DNA of 6,934 bases, taken from the NCBI GenBank assembly GCA_964466455.1, contig CAYXNL010000082.1:1-6934 (forward strand), given 5' to 3'. Shown here piece after piece: positions 1 through 6,126 of the stretch. How positions within the stretch are numbered: the stretch's first letter is position 1; each line of letters opens with the position of its first letter. The position numbers were made by a program, and so were the translations under genes. A model generated the notes under the pieces. The model saw only the letters and a program-made list of their open reading frames with translations, was not told the DNA's origin and searched no databases. The DNA comes from S010-25 sp964466455. GTDB taxonomy: Bacteria > Pseudomonadota > Gammaproteobacteria > SZUA-229.

Positions 1-36
1 TATTACCCGCCTGTTTTTTAGCGGTTTTACCAATAA

Positions 37-63
37 GTATCCTTTTCACCCATCCTCTTAGTA
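37..63. repeat. Partial copy of the right end of the neighbouring palindromic repeat
   Basis: These 27 bases match positions 169-195 at 25 of 27 places in the same orientation, starting GTATCCTTTTCA and ending TTAGTA; the copies are 132 bases apart. Positions 169-195 form the right end of the palindromic element described next, so this looks like the right end of a second, degraded or truncated copy lying directly against the left end of the first. The bases to its left (1-36) show no convincing similarity to the interior of the full copy and hold no gene or clear hairpin that I can support. Confidence 0.6.
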
Positions 64-196
64 TTACTGAAACAGATAAAAAGGATGCCTGTTGCTCAGG
101 ACACGCTGTAAATACCTCCATGTAAGCTCGACACCCGCATCCCTGCGGCTGACGGTCTTGAACACCAGGTATCCTTTTCATCCATCCTGTTAGTAA
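64..196. repeat. MITE-like imperfect palindromic intergenic repeat (about 133 bp)
   Basis: The ends are inverted: the left begins TTACT and the right finishes AGTAA, and the two arms align with small gaps. The best-conserved part pairs 79-102 with the reverse complement of 155-178 at 20 of 24 positions, beginning AAAAGGAT; two of the four mismatches would be G-U pairs in RNA. Inside lies a shorter hairpin, CCGCA-TCCC-TGCGG at 135-148. No reading frame fits it. Size and structure resemble non-autonomous palindromic elements found in many copies between genes. The interior resembles, from memory, interspersed repeats of marine gammaproteobacteria, but I cannot name a family. It starts 9 bases beyond the apbE stop codon. 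Read from the minus strand, its hairpin ends in a T-run at 82-78, so it may also act as a transcription terminator for the gshB-apbE unit. Confidence 0.65.
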
Positions 197-205
197 CTAC
201 CGATA

Positions 206-1252
206 TTATAGTGCCTTACTGATAAATATGTGATTTGCGGCGGGGTTTGTCAGCTTGATCCTTTTTGCCATTTTTGGGTTCATGGTAATATTGTCGTGGT
301 CATCAATCAGCATTACGTATTGCAATTTCATGGCACGGGCAATAGTAAACCATTTTCCAGGTCCGGCGATCAGCAATGCTGTAGCGGCTGCATCAGCAGC
401 GCTGGCATCTTTGTCAATAACCGTAACAGAACTAAACCCGGTAGCGGGGTAGCCGGTACGCGGGTCAAGGATATGGTGGTAGCGTTTATGATGATAGAAA
501 TAAAAACGTTCATAATCACCGGAAGTGAATACATTTTCACCACTTTTTACCTTCACGCTGGCGATGACCGCCTTTTTTCGTGGATCTCGAATGCCTATAT
601 TCCATTCGCGGTTACCGTGTGTTCCCAATACACCAAGATCTCCTCCGGCATTAATCACCGCATCTTTTATGCCCATTTTCTTTAACGTATTGAACGCCAG
701 TTGAATACCATAGCCTTTTGCGTAGGCTCCCAGACTCAGTTGCACGGCCGGATTGGTGCTACTGAGGACGTTGCCGTGTAATACAAGATTATTAACACTG
801 GGACGTTCATGTACGAGCTTTAAGACAGCTTTATTGTCAGGAGGTCTATTATGCGCTTTATCGTGTAAATGAAATTGCCACAGGTTAATCAGATTACCGA
901 TAGTCGGGTTAAATAGCCCCTGGCTTTGGTTGCTTAACACGATGCCTTGCTGAATTAATGTTTTCATCGTGTCCGACAGGGTATATGTTCTGCCCTGTTT
1001 TAAATGCTGGTTGATCTTATATAAAGCGCCTTTTACCCATGGCGACCAGTTGTGATTATAGTGTCGGAAATCATTTTCCAGTTGAGTAAAAGCTGCTGTC
1101 GCCTGCTTTTGTGTGACATCATATAAAGTGATATTGAGCAGCGTGCCAAAGGTAAGTAATGTGGTAGTAAACTCTTCACGGCGGGGACTGCATGCGCTGC
1201 CCGAGACCAGTATAAATAACAGTAAATAATATTTAAGGTATCTAATTTTCAT
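206..1252 (-). CDS. apbE: ApbE-family FAD:protein FMN transferase, probable lipoprotein
   Basis: This 348-residue protein belongs to the ApbE family, which transfers FMN from FAD to a Thr/Ser of target flavoproteins such as NqrB/NqrC and RnfD/RnfG outside the cytoplasmic membrane. The family signatures appear in order: GTLLNITLY (36-44), LGAYAKGYG (174-182), NAGGD (201-205), WNIGIRDPR (217-225), TSGDYER (243-249), HHILDPRTGYPA (259-270) and a metal-binding ADAAAT stretch with D287 and T291. The N-terminus has a basic start, a hydrophobic run (about 8-20) and Cys21, consistent with a lipoprotein signal. The lipobox is weak, with Gly at -3 and Ser-Ala just before the Cys. The start lies 7 bases after the gshB stop, with no strong ribosome binding site, suggesting translational coupling. 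No target flavoprotein is encoded in the window, so the substrate is unknown. Family assignment is secure; lipidation is inferred. Confidence 0.93.
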   Translation of the reverse strand: MKIRYLKYYLLLFILVSGSACSPRREEFTTTLLTFGTLLNITLYDVTQKQATAAFTQLENDFRHYNHNWSPWVKGALYKINQHLKQGRTYTLSDTMKTLIQQGIVLSNQSQGLFNPTIGNLINLWQFHLHDKAHNRPPDNKAVLKLVHERPSVNNLVLHGNVLSSTNPAVQLSLGAYAKGYGIQLAFNTLKKMGIKDAVINAGGDLGVLGTHGNREWNIGIRDPRKKAVIASVKVKSGENVFTSGDYERFYFYHHKRYHHILDPRTGYPATGFSSVTVIDKDASAADAAATALLIAGPGKWFTIARAMKLQYVMLIDDHDNITMNPKMAKRIKLTNPAANHIFISKAL

Positions 1253-1259
1253 TTATTTT

Positions 1260-2249
1260 TCAGGACAGGTGGTTTTCCAGGCACGTCATTATATCGCCCG
1301 CAATATCAAGTTGGTATATATTATCCAGCTCACGGATACAGGTGGGGCTGGTAATGTTAATTTCAGTAAGATAATCGCCGATAACATCAATACCGGCAAA
1401 CAGGATATTCTTTTCGCGTAAGACCGGTCCAACCTGGTCGCAGATCCATTGGTCACGTTCAGTTAAGGGTAATCCGACACCCTCACCACCGGCAGCGAGG
1501 TTACCCCGAGTTTCCCCCTCTGCTGGAATCCGTGCCAGTGCAAAAGGAACCGGATTTCCGTCGATTAACAGAATGCGTTTGTCACCGGCGCTGATTTCAG
1601 GAATAAATTGCTGCGCCATAACGGTTTTTTGTCCGTGTTCGGAAACATTTTCAAGAATAACGGAGAGATTCGGGTCATCCGGGCTCACGCGAAAAATAGA
1701 ACGCCCGCCCATGCCGTCCAGTGGTTTTAAAATAACATCCTGCTGCGCCTGCTGGTAACGTTCCAGCACAAACCGGCGCAGACGTTGCATATCGCGGCTG
1801 ACCAGAAAGGGTGTACAGCATTGCTGGAATAGCGTAATAAACATTTTTTCGTTATTATCACGCAAACTGGCTGGTGAGTTAACAACCAGGCTACCGGCTA
1901 ATTGTGCCAGTTCAAGAATATAAGTTGTGGTAATATATTCAATATCAAACGGCGGGTCTTTACGCATAAAAATAATATCGAGGTTGGCCAGTTTAATATC
2001 CTGTTCCGCGATAACCTTATACCAGGCTGTATTGTTGCTGTTGGTTTTCTCGGTTAACTGAATTGTCCGGGTGCGGGCGTGGGCAGTAGCATTGTCCATA
2101 TACAGGTCAGACTGTTGCATGGTATGGATTTCCCAGCCTTTACGCTGTGCAGCCAGCATCATGGCAATACTGCTGTCCTTGTGTGCTTTCAGGTTAGCTA
2201 AAGGGTCAATGACAAAACCTGTCGTTATGTGTGTTTGATTACCGGTCAT
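1260..2249 (-). CDS. gshB: Glutathione synthetase (ATP-grasp)
   Basis: GshB carries out the second step of glutathione synthesis in the cytoplasm: gamma-glutamylcysteine + glycine + ATP gives glutathione, ADP and phosphate. At 329 residues it is close to the usual 315-320 and recognisably similar to the E. coli enzyme along its whole length. Visible blocks are FVIDPLANLKAHKDSS (12-27), MRKDPPFD (95-102), the ATP-grasp stretch ILKPLDGMGGRSIFRV (173-188), GDKRILLIDG (222-231), ARIPAEGETRGNLAAGG (239-255) and, near the C-terminus, TEINITSPTCIREL (295-308), which carries metal- and substrate-binding residues. The start gives about six extra residues before the first strand compared with E. coli; an AAGG 12 bases upstream is a distant and weak ribosome binding site. 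It is the first gene of a two-gene minus-strand unit with apbE. gshB beside pilG is also the arrangement in Pseudomonas. Confidence 0.97.
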   Translation of the reverse strand: MTGNQTHITTGFVIDPLANLKAHKDSSIAMMLAAQRKGWEIHTMQQSDLYMDNATAHARTRTIQLTEKTNSNNTAWYKVIAEQDIKLANLDIIFMRKDPPFDIEYITTTYILELAQLAGSLVVNSPASLRDNNEKMFITLFQQCCTPFLVSRDMQRLRRFVLERYQQAQQDVILKPLDGMGGRSIFRVSPDDPNLSVILENVSEHGQKTVMAQQFIPEISAGDKRILLIDGNPVPFALARIPAEGETRGNLAAGGEGVGLPLTERDQWICDQVGPVLREKNILFAGIDVIGDYLTEINITSPTCIRELDNIYQLDIAGDIMTCLENHLS

Positions 2250-2292
2250 TATTCAGGTGAGCCTTAATGGTTTGTGGTAATAGAAAACGGAT

Positions 2293-2322
2293 ATAATAGG
2301 CCTATTTAAGCAGAATTGTGCA
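2293..2322 (-). promoter_or_regulatory. Candidate sigma-70 promoter for gshB-apbE
   Basis: On the minus strand, TGCACA (2322-2317, 4 of 6 to the -35 consensus) is followed after 18 bases by TATTAT (2298-2293, 5 of 6 to the -10 consensus). Transcription would begin near 2286, leaving a leader of roughly 36 bases before the gshB ATG. The -10 overlaps the 12-bp palindrome at 2295-2306. The same place contains a perfect plus-strand TATAAT (2292-2297), but without a good -35. This is inferred from consensus matching alone. Confidence 0.3.
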
Positions 2323-2437
2323 GGGTAATACAACTGGGTTTACCTGTTAAAGCAGATTAATAGCAGTCACAAAACTAAAAAATGAATGAGTGATAAGCAA
2401 TCTCCTGGCCAATACTTATGAATGTTTCTGTTAATTA

Positions 2438-2466
2438 TTGGCAATAAGCCGATCATGGTCTACATT
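2438..2466 (+). promoter_or_regulatory. Candidate sigma-70 promoter for the pil-chp operon
   Basis: TTGGCA (2438-2443, 5 of 6 to the -35 consensus), a 17-base spacer, then TACATT (2461-2466, 4 of 6 to the -10 consensus). The start point would be near 2473, about 47 bases upstream of the pilG ATG. The -35 is embedded in the inverted repeat TTATTG-G-CAATAA (2435-2447), a position where a repressor or activator could act. Other A+T-rich hexamers nearby (TATAAA at 2485-2490, TATATT at 2493-2498) could also serve as -10 elements, so the call is tentative. Confidence 0.3.
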
Positions 2467-2519
2467 CAAAGTTACGATAGTCTCTATAAAGATATATTTT
2501 TTAACTAGATGGTATATTA

Positions 2520-2915
2520 ATGACTGAAAAAATTGTTGCGATGAATGATCTAAAGGTAATGGTCATCGACGACAGTAAAACAATCAGGCGCACAGCAGAA
2601 AACTTGCTAAAAAAGGAAGGTTGCGAAGTTGTTACTGCGGTAGACGGTTTTGAAGCATTATCAAAAATTGCAAAAACCCGACCTGATATAATCTTTGTCG
2701 ATATTATGATGCCGCGTCTTGACGGCTATCAAACCTGTGCGTTAATAAAAAATAATCAGACCTTTAAAATGACGCCGGTGATTATGCTTTCCAGTAAAGA
2801 CAGTATTTTCGATCGCGCACGTGGGCGGATAGTCGGTTCTACCCAGTATTTAACCAAACCATTTACAAAAGAAGATCTTATTGGTGCGATAAAAGAATAT
2901 GTCATCAATGAGTAA
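2520..2915 (+). CDS. pilG: Type IV pilus chemosensory response regulator PilG (CheY-like)
   Basis: PilG is a single-domain receiver phosphorylated by ChpA; in Pseudomonas it promotes pilus extension and twitching and feeds cAMP signalling. The 131-residue protein is one receiver domain. The acidic pair is D17-D18 in KVMVIDDSKTIRRTAE, the phospho-acceptor is D61 in FVDIMMPRLDGYQTCALIKN, the switch residue is S91 in IMLSSKD, and the conserved lysine is K113 in YLTKPF. These stretches are almost identical to PilG of P. aeruginosa. There is no output domain. The start used gives seven residues before an internal Met (M8, position 2541) that would also give a PilG-sized protein. Neither has a strong ribosome binding site; the chosen one has only a weak AGATGG about seven bases upstream. 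It is the first gene of the operon, and 102 bases separate it from pilH. Confidence 0.96.
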   Translation: MTEKIVAMNDLKVMVIDDSKTIRRTAENLLKKEGCEVVTAVDGFEALSKIAKTRPDIIFVDIMMPRLDGYQTCALIKNNQTFKMTPVIMLSSKDSIFDRARGRIVGSTQYLTKPFTKEDLIGAIKEYVINE

Positions 2916-2928
2916 CCTGTTTAAATTG

Positions 2929-2954
2929 TGTATTAAATCGGGAAATTTAATACA
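2929..2954 (+). other. 10-bp stem-loop between pilG and pilH
   Basis: TGTATTAAAT (2929-2938) is perfectly complementary to ATTTAATACA (2945-2954) across a six-base loop, CGGGAA. The stem is A+T-rich and no T-run follows, so it is not a standard intrinsic terminator. It sits 13 bases after the pilG stop in the 102-base gap before pilH. It could protect the pilG message end, mark an RNA processing site, or be a protein-binding palindrome. Its presence is certain; the role is inferred. Confidence 0.5.
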
Positions 2955-3017
2955 TTCAAATACTAAAAAAGCTAACCTTAGTAGAATAAAACATCAGAAA
3001 TAAAGTGGTGCAGAACT

Positions 3018-3383
3018 ATGGCAAAAATATTAATCGTTGATGATTCACCAACTGAAGTACACGTATTGCAGACTATGCTTAAGAAAAATGGATATGAAAC
3101 AGTGGTTGCGACATCAGGTGAAGACGGTGTTGAAATGGCAAAAACAGAGCATCCCGATCTGGTGTTAATGGATGTAGTTATGCCGGGGATGAATGGTTTT
3201 CAGGCGACAAGGCAGTTATCTAAAAGTGAAGATACGGCATCAATCCCCGTTATTATGGTTACAACAAAAGATCAGGAAACCGATAAAGTGTGGGCAATGC
3301 GACAGGGGGCAAAAGACTATATTGTGAAACCGGTACAGGAAAAAGCCCTGATTGAACATGTCAATATGGTGTTGTCCGGTTAA
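3018..3383 (+). CDS. pilH: Type IV pilus chemosensory response regulator PilH (CheY-like)
   Basis: PilH is the second stand-alone receiver of the Pil-Chp system. In P. aeruginosa it counteracts PilG, either by aiding pilus retraction or by draining phosphate from ChpA. The 121 residues form one receiver domain: acidic pair D8-D9 in ILIVDDSPTEVHVL, phospho-acceptor D52 in LVLMDVVMPGMNGFQATRQL, T82 in MVTTKDQETDKVWAMRQGA, and K104 in YIVKP. The segment from FQATRQL to DKVW is nearly the same as in PilH of P. aeruginosa and separates it from PilG. Length is the family norm. The ATG is the only sensible start, although no good Shine-Dalgarno is seen, only GTGGTG about eight bases upstream. Fifteen bases separate it from the pilI ATG, so the two are probably cotranscribed. 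Confidence 0.96.
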   Translation: MAKILIVDDSPTEVHVLQTMLKKNGYETVVATSGEDGVEMAKTEHPDLVLMDVVMPGMNGFQATRQLSKSEDTASIPVIMVTTKDQETDKVWAMRQGAKDYIVKPVQEKALIEHVNMVLSG

Positions 3384-3398
3384 TCCGGTATAAAGTTG

Positions 3399-3935
3399 AT
3401 GAAAATGATCCATCCATTTGATCTGTTATTCGATTTTGAACAACGCGTATTACGGAGTGATATTTCTTTACCTGAAGCTGGCAATATTGCTGCTGAATGG
3501 GTAGGTCTGGGTTTTCGTATTGGAAAGAATCGTTTACTGGCCGATATGGGGCAGGTCAGAGAAATTCTTGAACTACCCGAGTTCACTATGGTTCCTGGGG
3601 TGAAATCGTGGGTGATCGGAGTGGCTAATGTACGTGGGAGCCTGCTACCAATTATGGATTTAAAAGGCTATATATTGGGCGAAGATATTCTGAAAAGACG
3701 CAAAGGCCGAGTGATAGTGATTGAATATAAAGGATTTAATACTGGCTTACTGGTTGAAGAAATTTTTGGTATGCGTCATTTTGTTGAAAATGACGAAGTT
3801 CGGGAACCTCCTGAACTTGATGAAGCGGTTATACATTATATTGAAAAAAACTATAAACAGGGTGAGGAATACTGGCCTGTTTTCAGTGTTAAAAAAATGA
3901 CTAATGAGGAACGATTTTCTCAGGCATCATTATAA
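3399..3935 (+). CDS. pilI: CheW-like adaptor PilI
   Basis: PilI is the cytoplasmic adaptor that ties the receptor PilJ to the kinase ChpA. The protein (178 residues from this start) is a single CheW-like domain with VPGV (65-68), the family signature ANVRGSLLPIMDLKG (76-90) and FGMRHF (123-128), the last a Pil-type variant also present in P. aeruginosa PilI. The start is ambiguous: TTG at 3396, ATG at 3399 and ATG at 3405 are all in frame. I chose 3399; the ATG at 3405 is equally plausible because AAAG (3392-3395) lies nine bases before it and only three before 3399. The TTG is unlikely. It follows pilH by 15 bases, and 86 bases separate it from pilJ. Confidence 0.94.
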   Translation: MKMIHPFDLLFDFEQRVLRSDISLPEAGNIAAEWVGLGFRIGKNRLLADMGQVREILELPEFTMVPGVKSWVIGVANVRGSLLPIMDLKGYILGEDILKRRKGRVIVIEYKGFNTGLLVEEIFGMRHFVENDEVREPPELDEAVIHYIEKNYKQGEEYWPVFSVKKMTNEERFSQASL

Positions 3936-4007
3936 AAAAATAAAAAATAGTTAATTACTTTAAGCATATATAGCCGACGTTAGAAGCGGCCATTAGACAG
4001 AAGAACT

Positions 4008-4019
4008 GGAGAATACTCC
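4008..4019 (+). promoter_or_regulatory. pilJ ribosome binding site within a small hairpin
   Basis: GGAG at 4008-4011 is the clearest Shine-Dalgarno in the operon, 10 bases before the pilJ ATG. It can pair with CTCC at 4016-4019 around an AATA loop. The four-pair stem is weak on its own, but it would occlude the ribosome binding site, so it might lower or tune receptor translation relative to the other operon proteins. The role is inferred; the pairing is seen directly. Confidence 0.4.
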
Positions 4020-4021
4020 TT

Positions 4022-6076
4022 ATGAGCGCAGACAGAAAAAAAATCTCCATAGGTAAGCCACTTGTTATTATTGGTATCTTGCTATCAATTTTCATTATAC
4101 TCATGCTTGCCAGCCTGGTTTACGTAGGAGATAAACGAGCGACCTTACAAAGACACGTTGAGCTTTCTGCTGAACAGTTTTTGCTTTCCCAGCAAATGGC
4201 AACATTTTCTCTCGATGCATCATCAGGCAATGAAAGGGCTTTTGATCGCTTGCAAAAAGCACGTACCCGGTTTGATAAAATTCTGAATATTTATCGTTCA
4301 GGGAATAAACATACCCCCGCATTGGCAAAAAATCTGATAGGCGCTCTGGATCCGGTTACACAGGACTGGCGTAGCTATCGTAAACACGTTGATATTATTT
4401 TAAATGGCAAAAAAGCTATTTCTGAAGTGCGTGATCTGTATCATGTTATTGACAGTTTTATCCCGCAAATGTTGACTTATTCCGATGAAGTGGTTGGTGT
4501 GCTGATGAAAAAAAAGGCATCGGATCGTCAGATCTACCTGGCTACCCGCCAGATGATGCTATCGCAACGGATTAAGAATAATCTCAATCAGGTACTGGCT
4601 GGCGGTAATCAAGCTGCCGCTGCCGCAGATCGTTTTGGTCGAGATGCCGCTTTGTTCGGACGAGTACTGGAAGGTCTATTAAAAGGGTCCAAACCCTTAC
4701 GTATTCAAAAAGTGACTGATAAAGAAGCAGTCAGTAAGCTGCGTGAAGTTGCTATGCTGATTAGCGCGGTGAGTGATAATATCGCCGGAATTCTTGAGCT
4801 GTCACCGAAACTGTTTGAAGTAAAAGATGCCGCCAGTCTGGTTAGTGGTGACAGTGAACGTATCCTGAAATCACTGGAAACTTTTCAGGCTGTTATTGTT
4901 AAGCAGGGTAATGTGCTGGATAAAATCCAGATAGCCGGTATCGCCTTTGGCGGTATTGCCGTATTGCTGATTATCATTGGTGGCATATTACTGGTTAAAG
5001 ATGCTCGGCGTCGTGAGCGTGAGGCGCTGGAGAATAACCGACGAAATCAACGCGCAATTTTACGCTTACTGGATGAAATGGCGAACCTTGCGGATGGTGA
5101 CCTGACCGTTCACGCAACGGTAACGGAGGAAATTACCGGTGCTATTGCGGACTCTGTTAACTTTACTATTGATGCGTTACGTACACTGGTAACCACTATT
5201 AATGCGACGGCCAATGAAGTTTCAGATTCAACTGAAAAGACATTATATACAGCGACAGATCTTGCGGATGCATCCAGCCAGCAGGCACGTGAAATTGTAT
5301 CAGCAAGTGCAGCGGTAACCGATATGGCAGAGTCAATGGTAGAAGTTACCACTGAAGCTGACAATTCAGCAGCGGTAGCTGAAAAATCGGTGGAGATCGC
5401 TCAGAAAGGCGTGAAAGTTGTTCGTAATACCATTGGTAGTATGGAAAACATTCGTGAAACCATTCAGGAAACATCGAAACGAATTAAACGCCTGGGTGAA
5501 TCTTCTCAGGAAATCGGTGATATCGTTGGCCTGATTACCGAGATATCAGATCAAACCAATATTCTCGCATTAAATGCTGCCATTCAGGCATCGACGGCTG
5601 GTGATGCCGGGCGTGGATTTGCCGTGGTGGCGGATGAAGTACAACGCCTTGCAGAACGTGCTGGTAATGCAACCAAACAGATTGAAAGTCTGGTCAATAC
5701 TATTCAGTCAGATACAAATGAAGCGGTTAAATCCATGGAAATTAGTACCGCCGGGGTAGTTGAAGGGGCGTTGATGGCAGAAGACGCCGGTGAGGCACTA
5801 AAGGAAATTGAAGATGTATCGGCTGACCTTTCACGCTTGATTAAAGGCATTTCCGATTCCACTCGAAAACAGTCAAAAGTTGCATTGTCGGTATCCGATT
5901 CCATGAACGTGATTCAGGAAATTACATTACGTACCTCAGAGGGTACCGATGAAACATCCACGTCACTAAAAGCACTAAATGCTCTGTCCGCTGAACTGGG
6001 GCATTCTGTCTCTGGATTTAAACTGCCCGAATCTGATGATCCTGAAAAGATAGAAACCGTTATCCTGGATAATTAA
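4022..6076 (+). CDS. pilJ: Type IV pilus methyl-accepting chemoreceptor PilJ
   Basis: PilJ is the inner-membrane receptor of the Pil-Chp system. In Pseudomonas it localises to cell poles, is thought to sense pilin or pilus tension, and drives ChpA. The 684 residues match the usual length (682 in P. aeruginosa). Order: short cytoplasmic tail, membrane helix about 13-35, periplasmic part about 38-300 with two similar PilJ-type modules (LLSQQMATFS at 54-63 and MLSQRIKNNL at 179-188 start the matching helices), second membrane helix about 303-326, HAMP-type region with RNQRAILRLLDEMANLADGDLT split across 341-362, and a long signalling coiled coil. The hairpin tip holds DQTNILALNAAIQA (510-523) followed by GDAGRGFAVVADEV (527-540), the kinase/adaptor contact region. 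The C-terminus (ILDN) has no NWETF-type CheR docking tail. A good Shine-Dalgarno supports the start. chpA follows after 50 bases. Confidence 0.97.
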   Translation: MSADRKKISIGKPLVIIGILLSIFIILMLASLVYVGDKRATLQRHVELSAEQFLLSQQMATFSLDASSGNERAFDRLQKARTRFDKILNIYRSGNKHTPALAKNLIGALDPVTQDWRSYRKHVDIILNGKKAISEVRDLYHVIDSFIPQMLTYSDEVVGVLMKKKASDRQIYLATRQMMLSQRIKNNLNQVLAGGNQAAAAADRFGRDAALFGRVLEGLLKGSKPLRIQKVTDKEAVSKLREVAMLISAVSDNIAGILELSPKLFEVKDAASLVSGDSERILKSLETFQAVIVKQGNVLDKIQIAGIAFGGIAVLLIIIGGILLVKDARRREREALENNRRNQRAILRLLDEMANLADGDLTVHATVTEEITGAIADSVNFTIDALRTLVTTINATANEVSDSTEKTLYTATDLADASSQQAREIVSASAAVTDMAESMVEVTTEADNSAAVAEKSVEIAQKGVKVVRNTIGSMENIRETIQETSKRIKRLGESSQEIGDIVGLITEISDQTNILALNAAIQASTAGDAGRGFAVVADEVQRLAERAGNATKQIESLVNTIQSDTNEAVKSMEISTAGVVEGALMAEDAGEALKEIEDVSADLSRLIKGISDSTRKQSKVALSVSDSMNVIQEITLRTSEGTDETSTSLKALNALSAELGHSVSGFKLPESDDPEKIETVILDN

Positions 6077-6126
6077 TAATTTGTAAACACTGCAGATGCC
6101 AATAAATCATTCCAAGTGAGAGAATT

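Larger units (their letters stand above)
2250..2519. promoter_or_regulatory. Divergent gshB / pilG intergenic regulatory region
   Basis: This 270-base A+T-rich spacer lies between the start codons of two oppositely directed operons, so it must carry control signals for both unless pilG is transcribed from elsewhere. No reading frame of useful length is present. Structures seen directly are a 12-bp perfect palindrome, AATAGGCCTATT (2295-2306), and a 13-bp inverted repeat, TTATTG-G-CAATAA (2435-2447). The left arm GCCAATA (2408-2414) is also repeated inverted as TATTGGC at 2436-2442. I see no match to a sigma-54 (-24/-12) promoter and no riboswitch-like structure. Confidence 0.6.

Noticed and set aside
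5..26. Possible terminator hairpin with CCGC/GCGG arms near the window start
   Set aside because: Only four consecutive pairs form and the T-run lies in the loop, so it is not a credible terminator.
37..196. Possible CRISPR-type array from the two 27-base direct repeats
   Set aside because: Only two imperfect copies exist, 132 bases apart, and the space between them is explained by the palindromic element.
230..685. Open frames on the plus strand opposite the 3' half of apbE (230-685 and 255-452)
   Set aside because: They are antisense to the strongly conserved ApbE motifs, resemble no known protein, and have no supporting start signals.
1573..1758. Plus-strand frame of 61 codons opposite gshB
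   Set aside because: It is a shadow of the ATP-grasp coding sequence and has no independent support.
2292..2297. Perfect TATAAT on the plus strand as the main pilG promoter
   Set aside because: No acceptable -35 at 16-18 bases, and the leader would exceed 200 bases; the downstream TTGGCA/TACATT pair is a better candidate.
2418..2447. Nine-residue open frame (ATG to TAA) in the pilG leader region
   Set aside because: It has no ribosome binding site, lies mostly upstream of the likely transcription start and shows no attenuator structure.
5110..5904. Minus-strand and alternative-frame open frames inside pilJ
   Set aside because: The coding frame here is the conserved PilJ signalling domain; long open frames arise from its Ala/Glu/Ser-rich coiled-coil composition.
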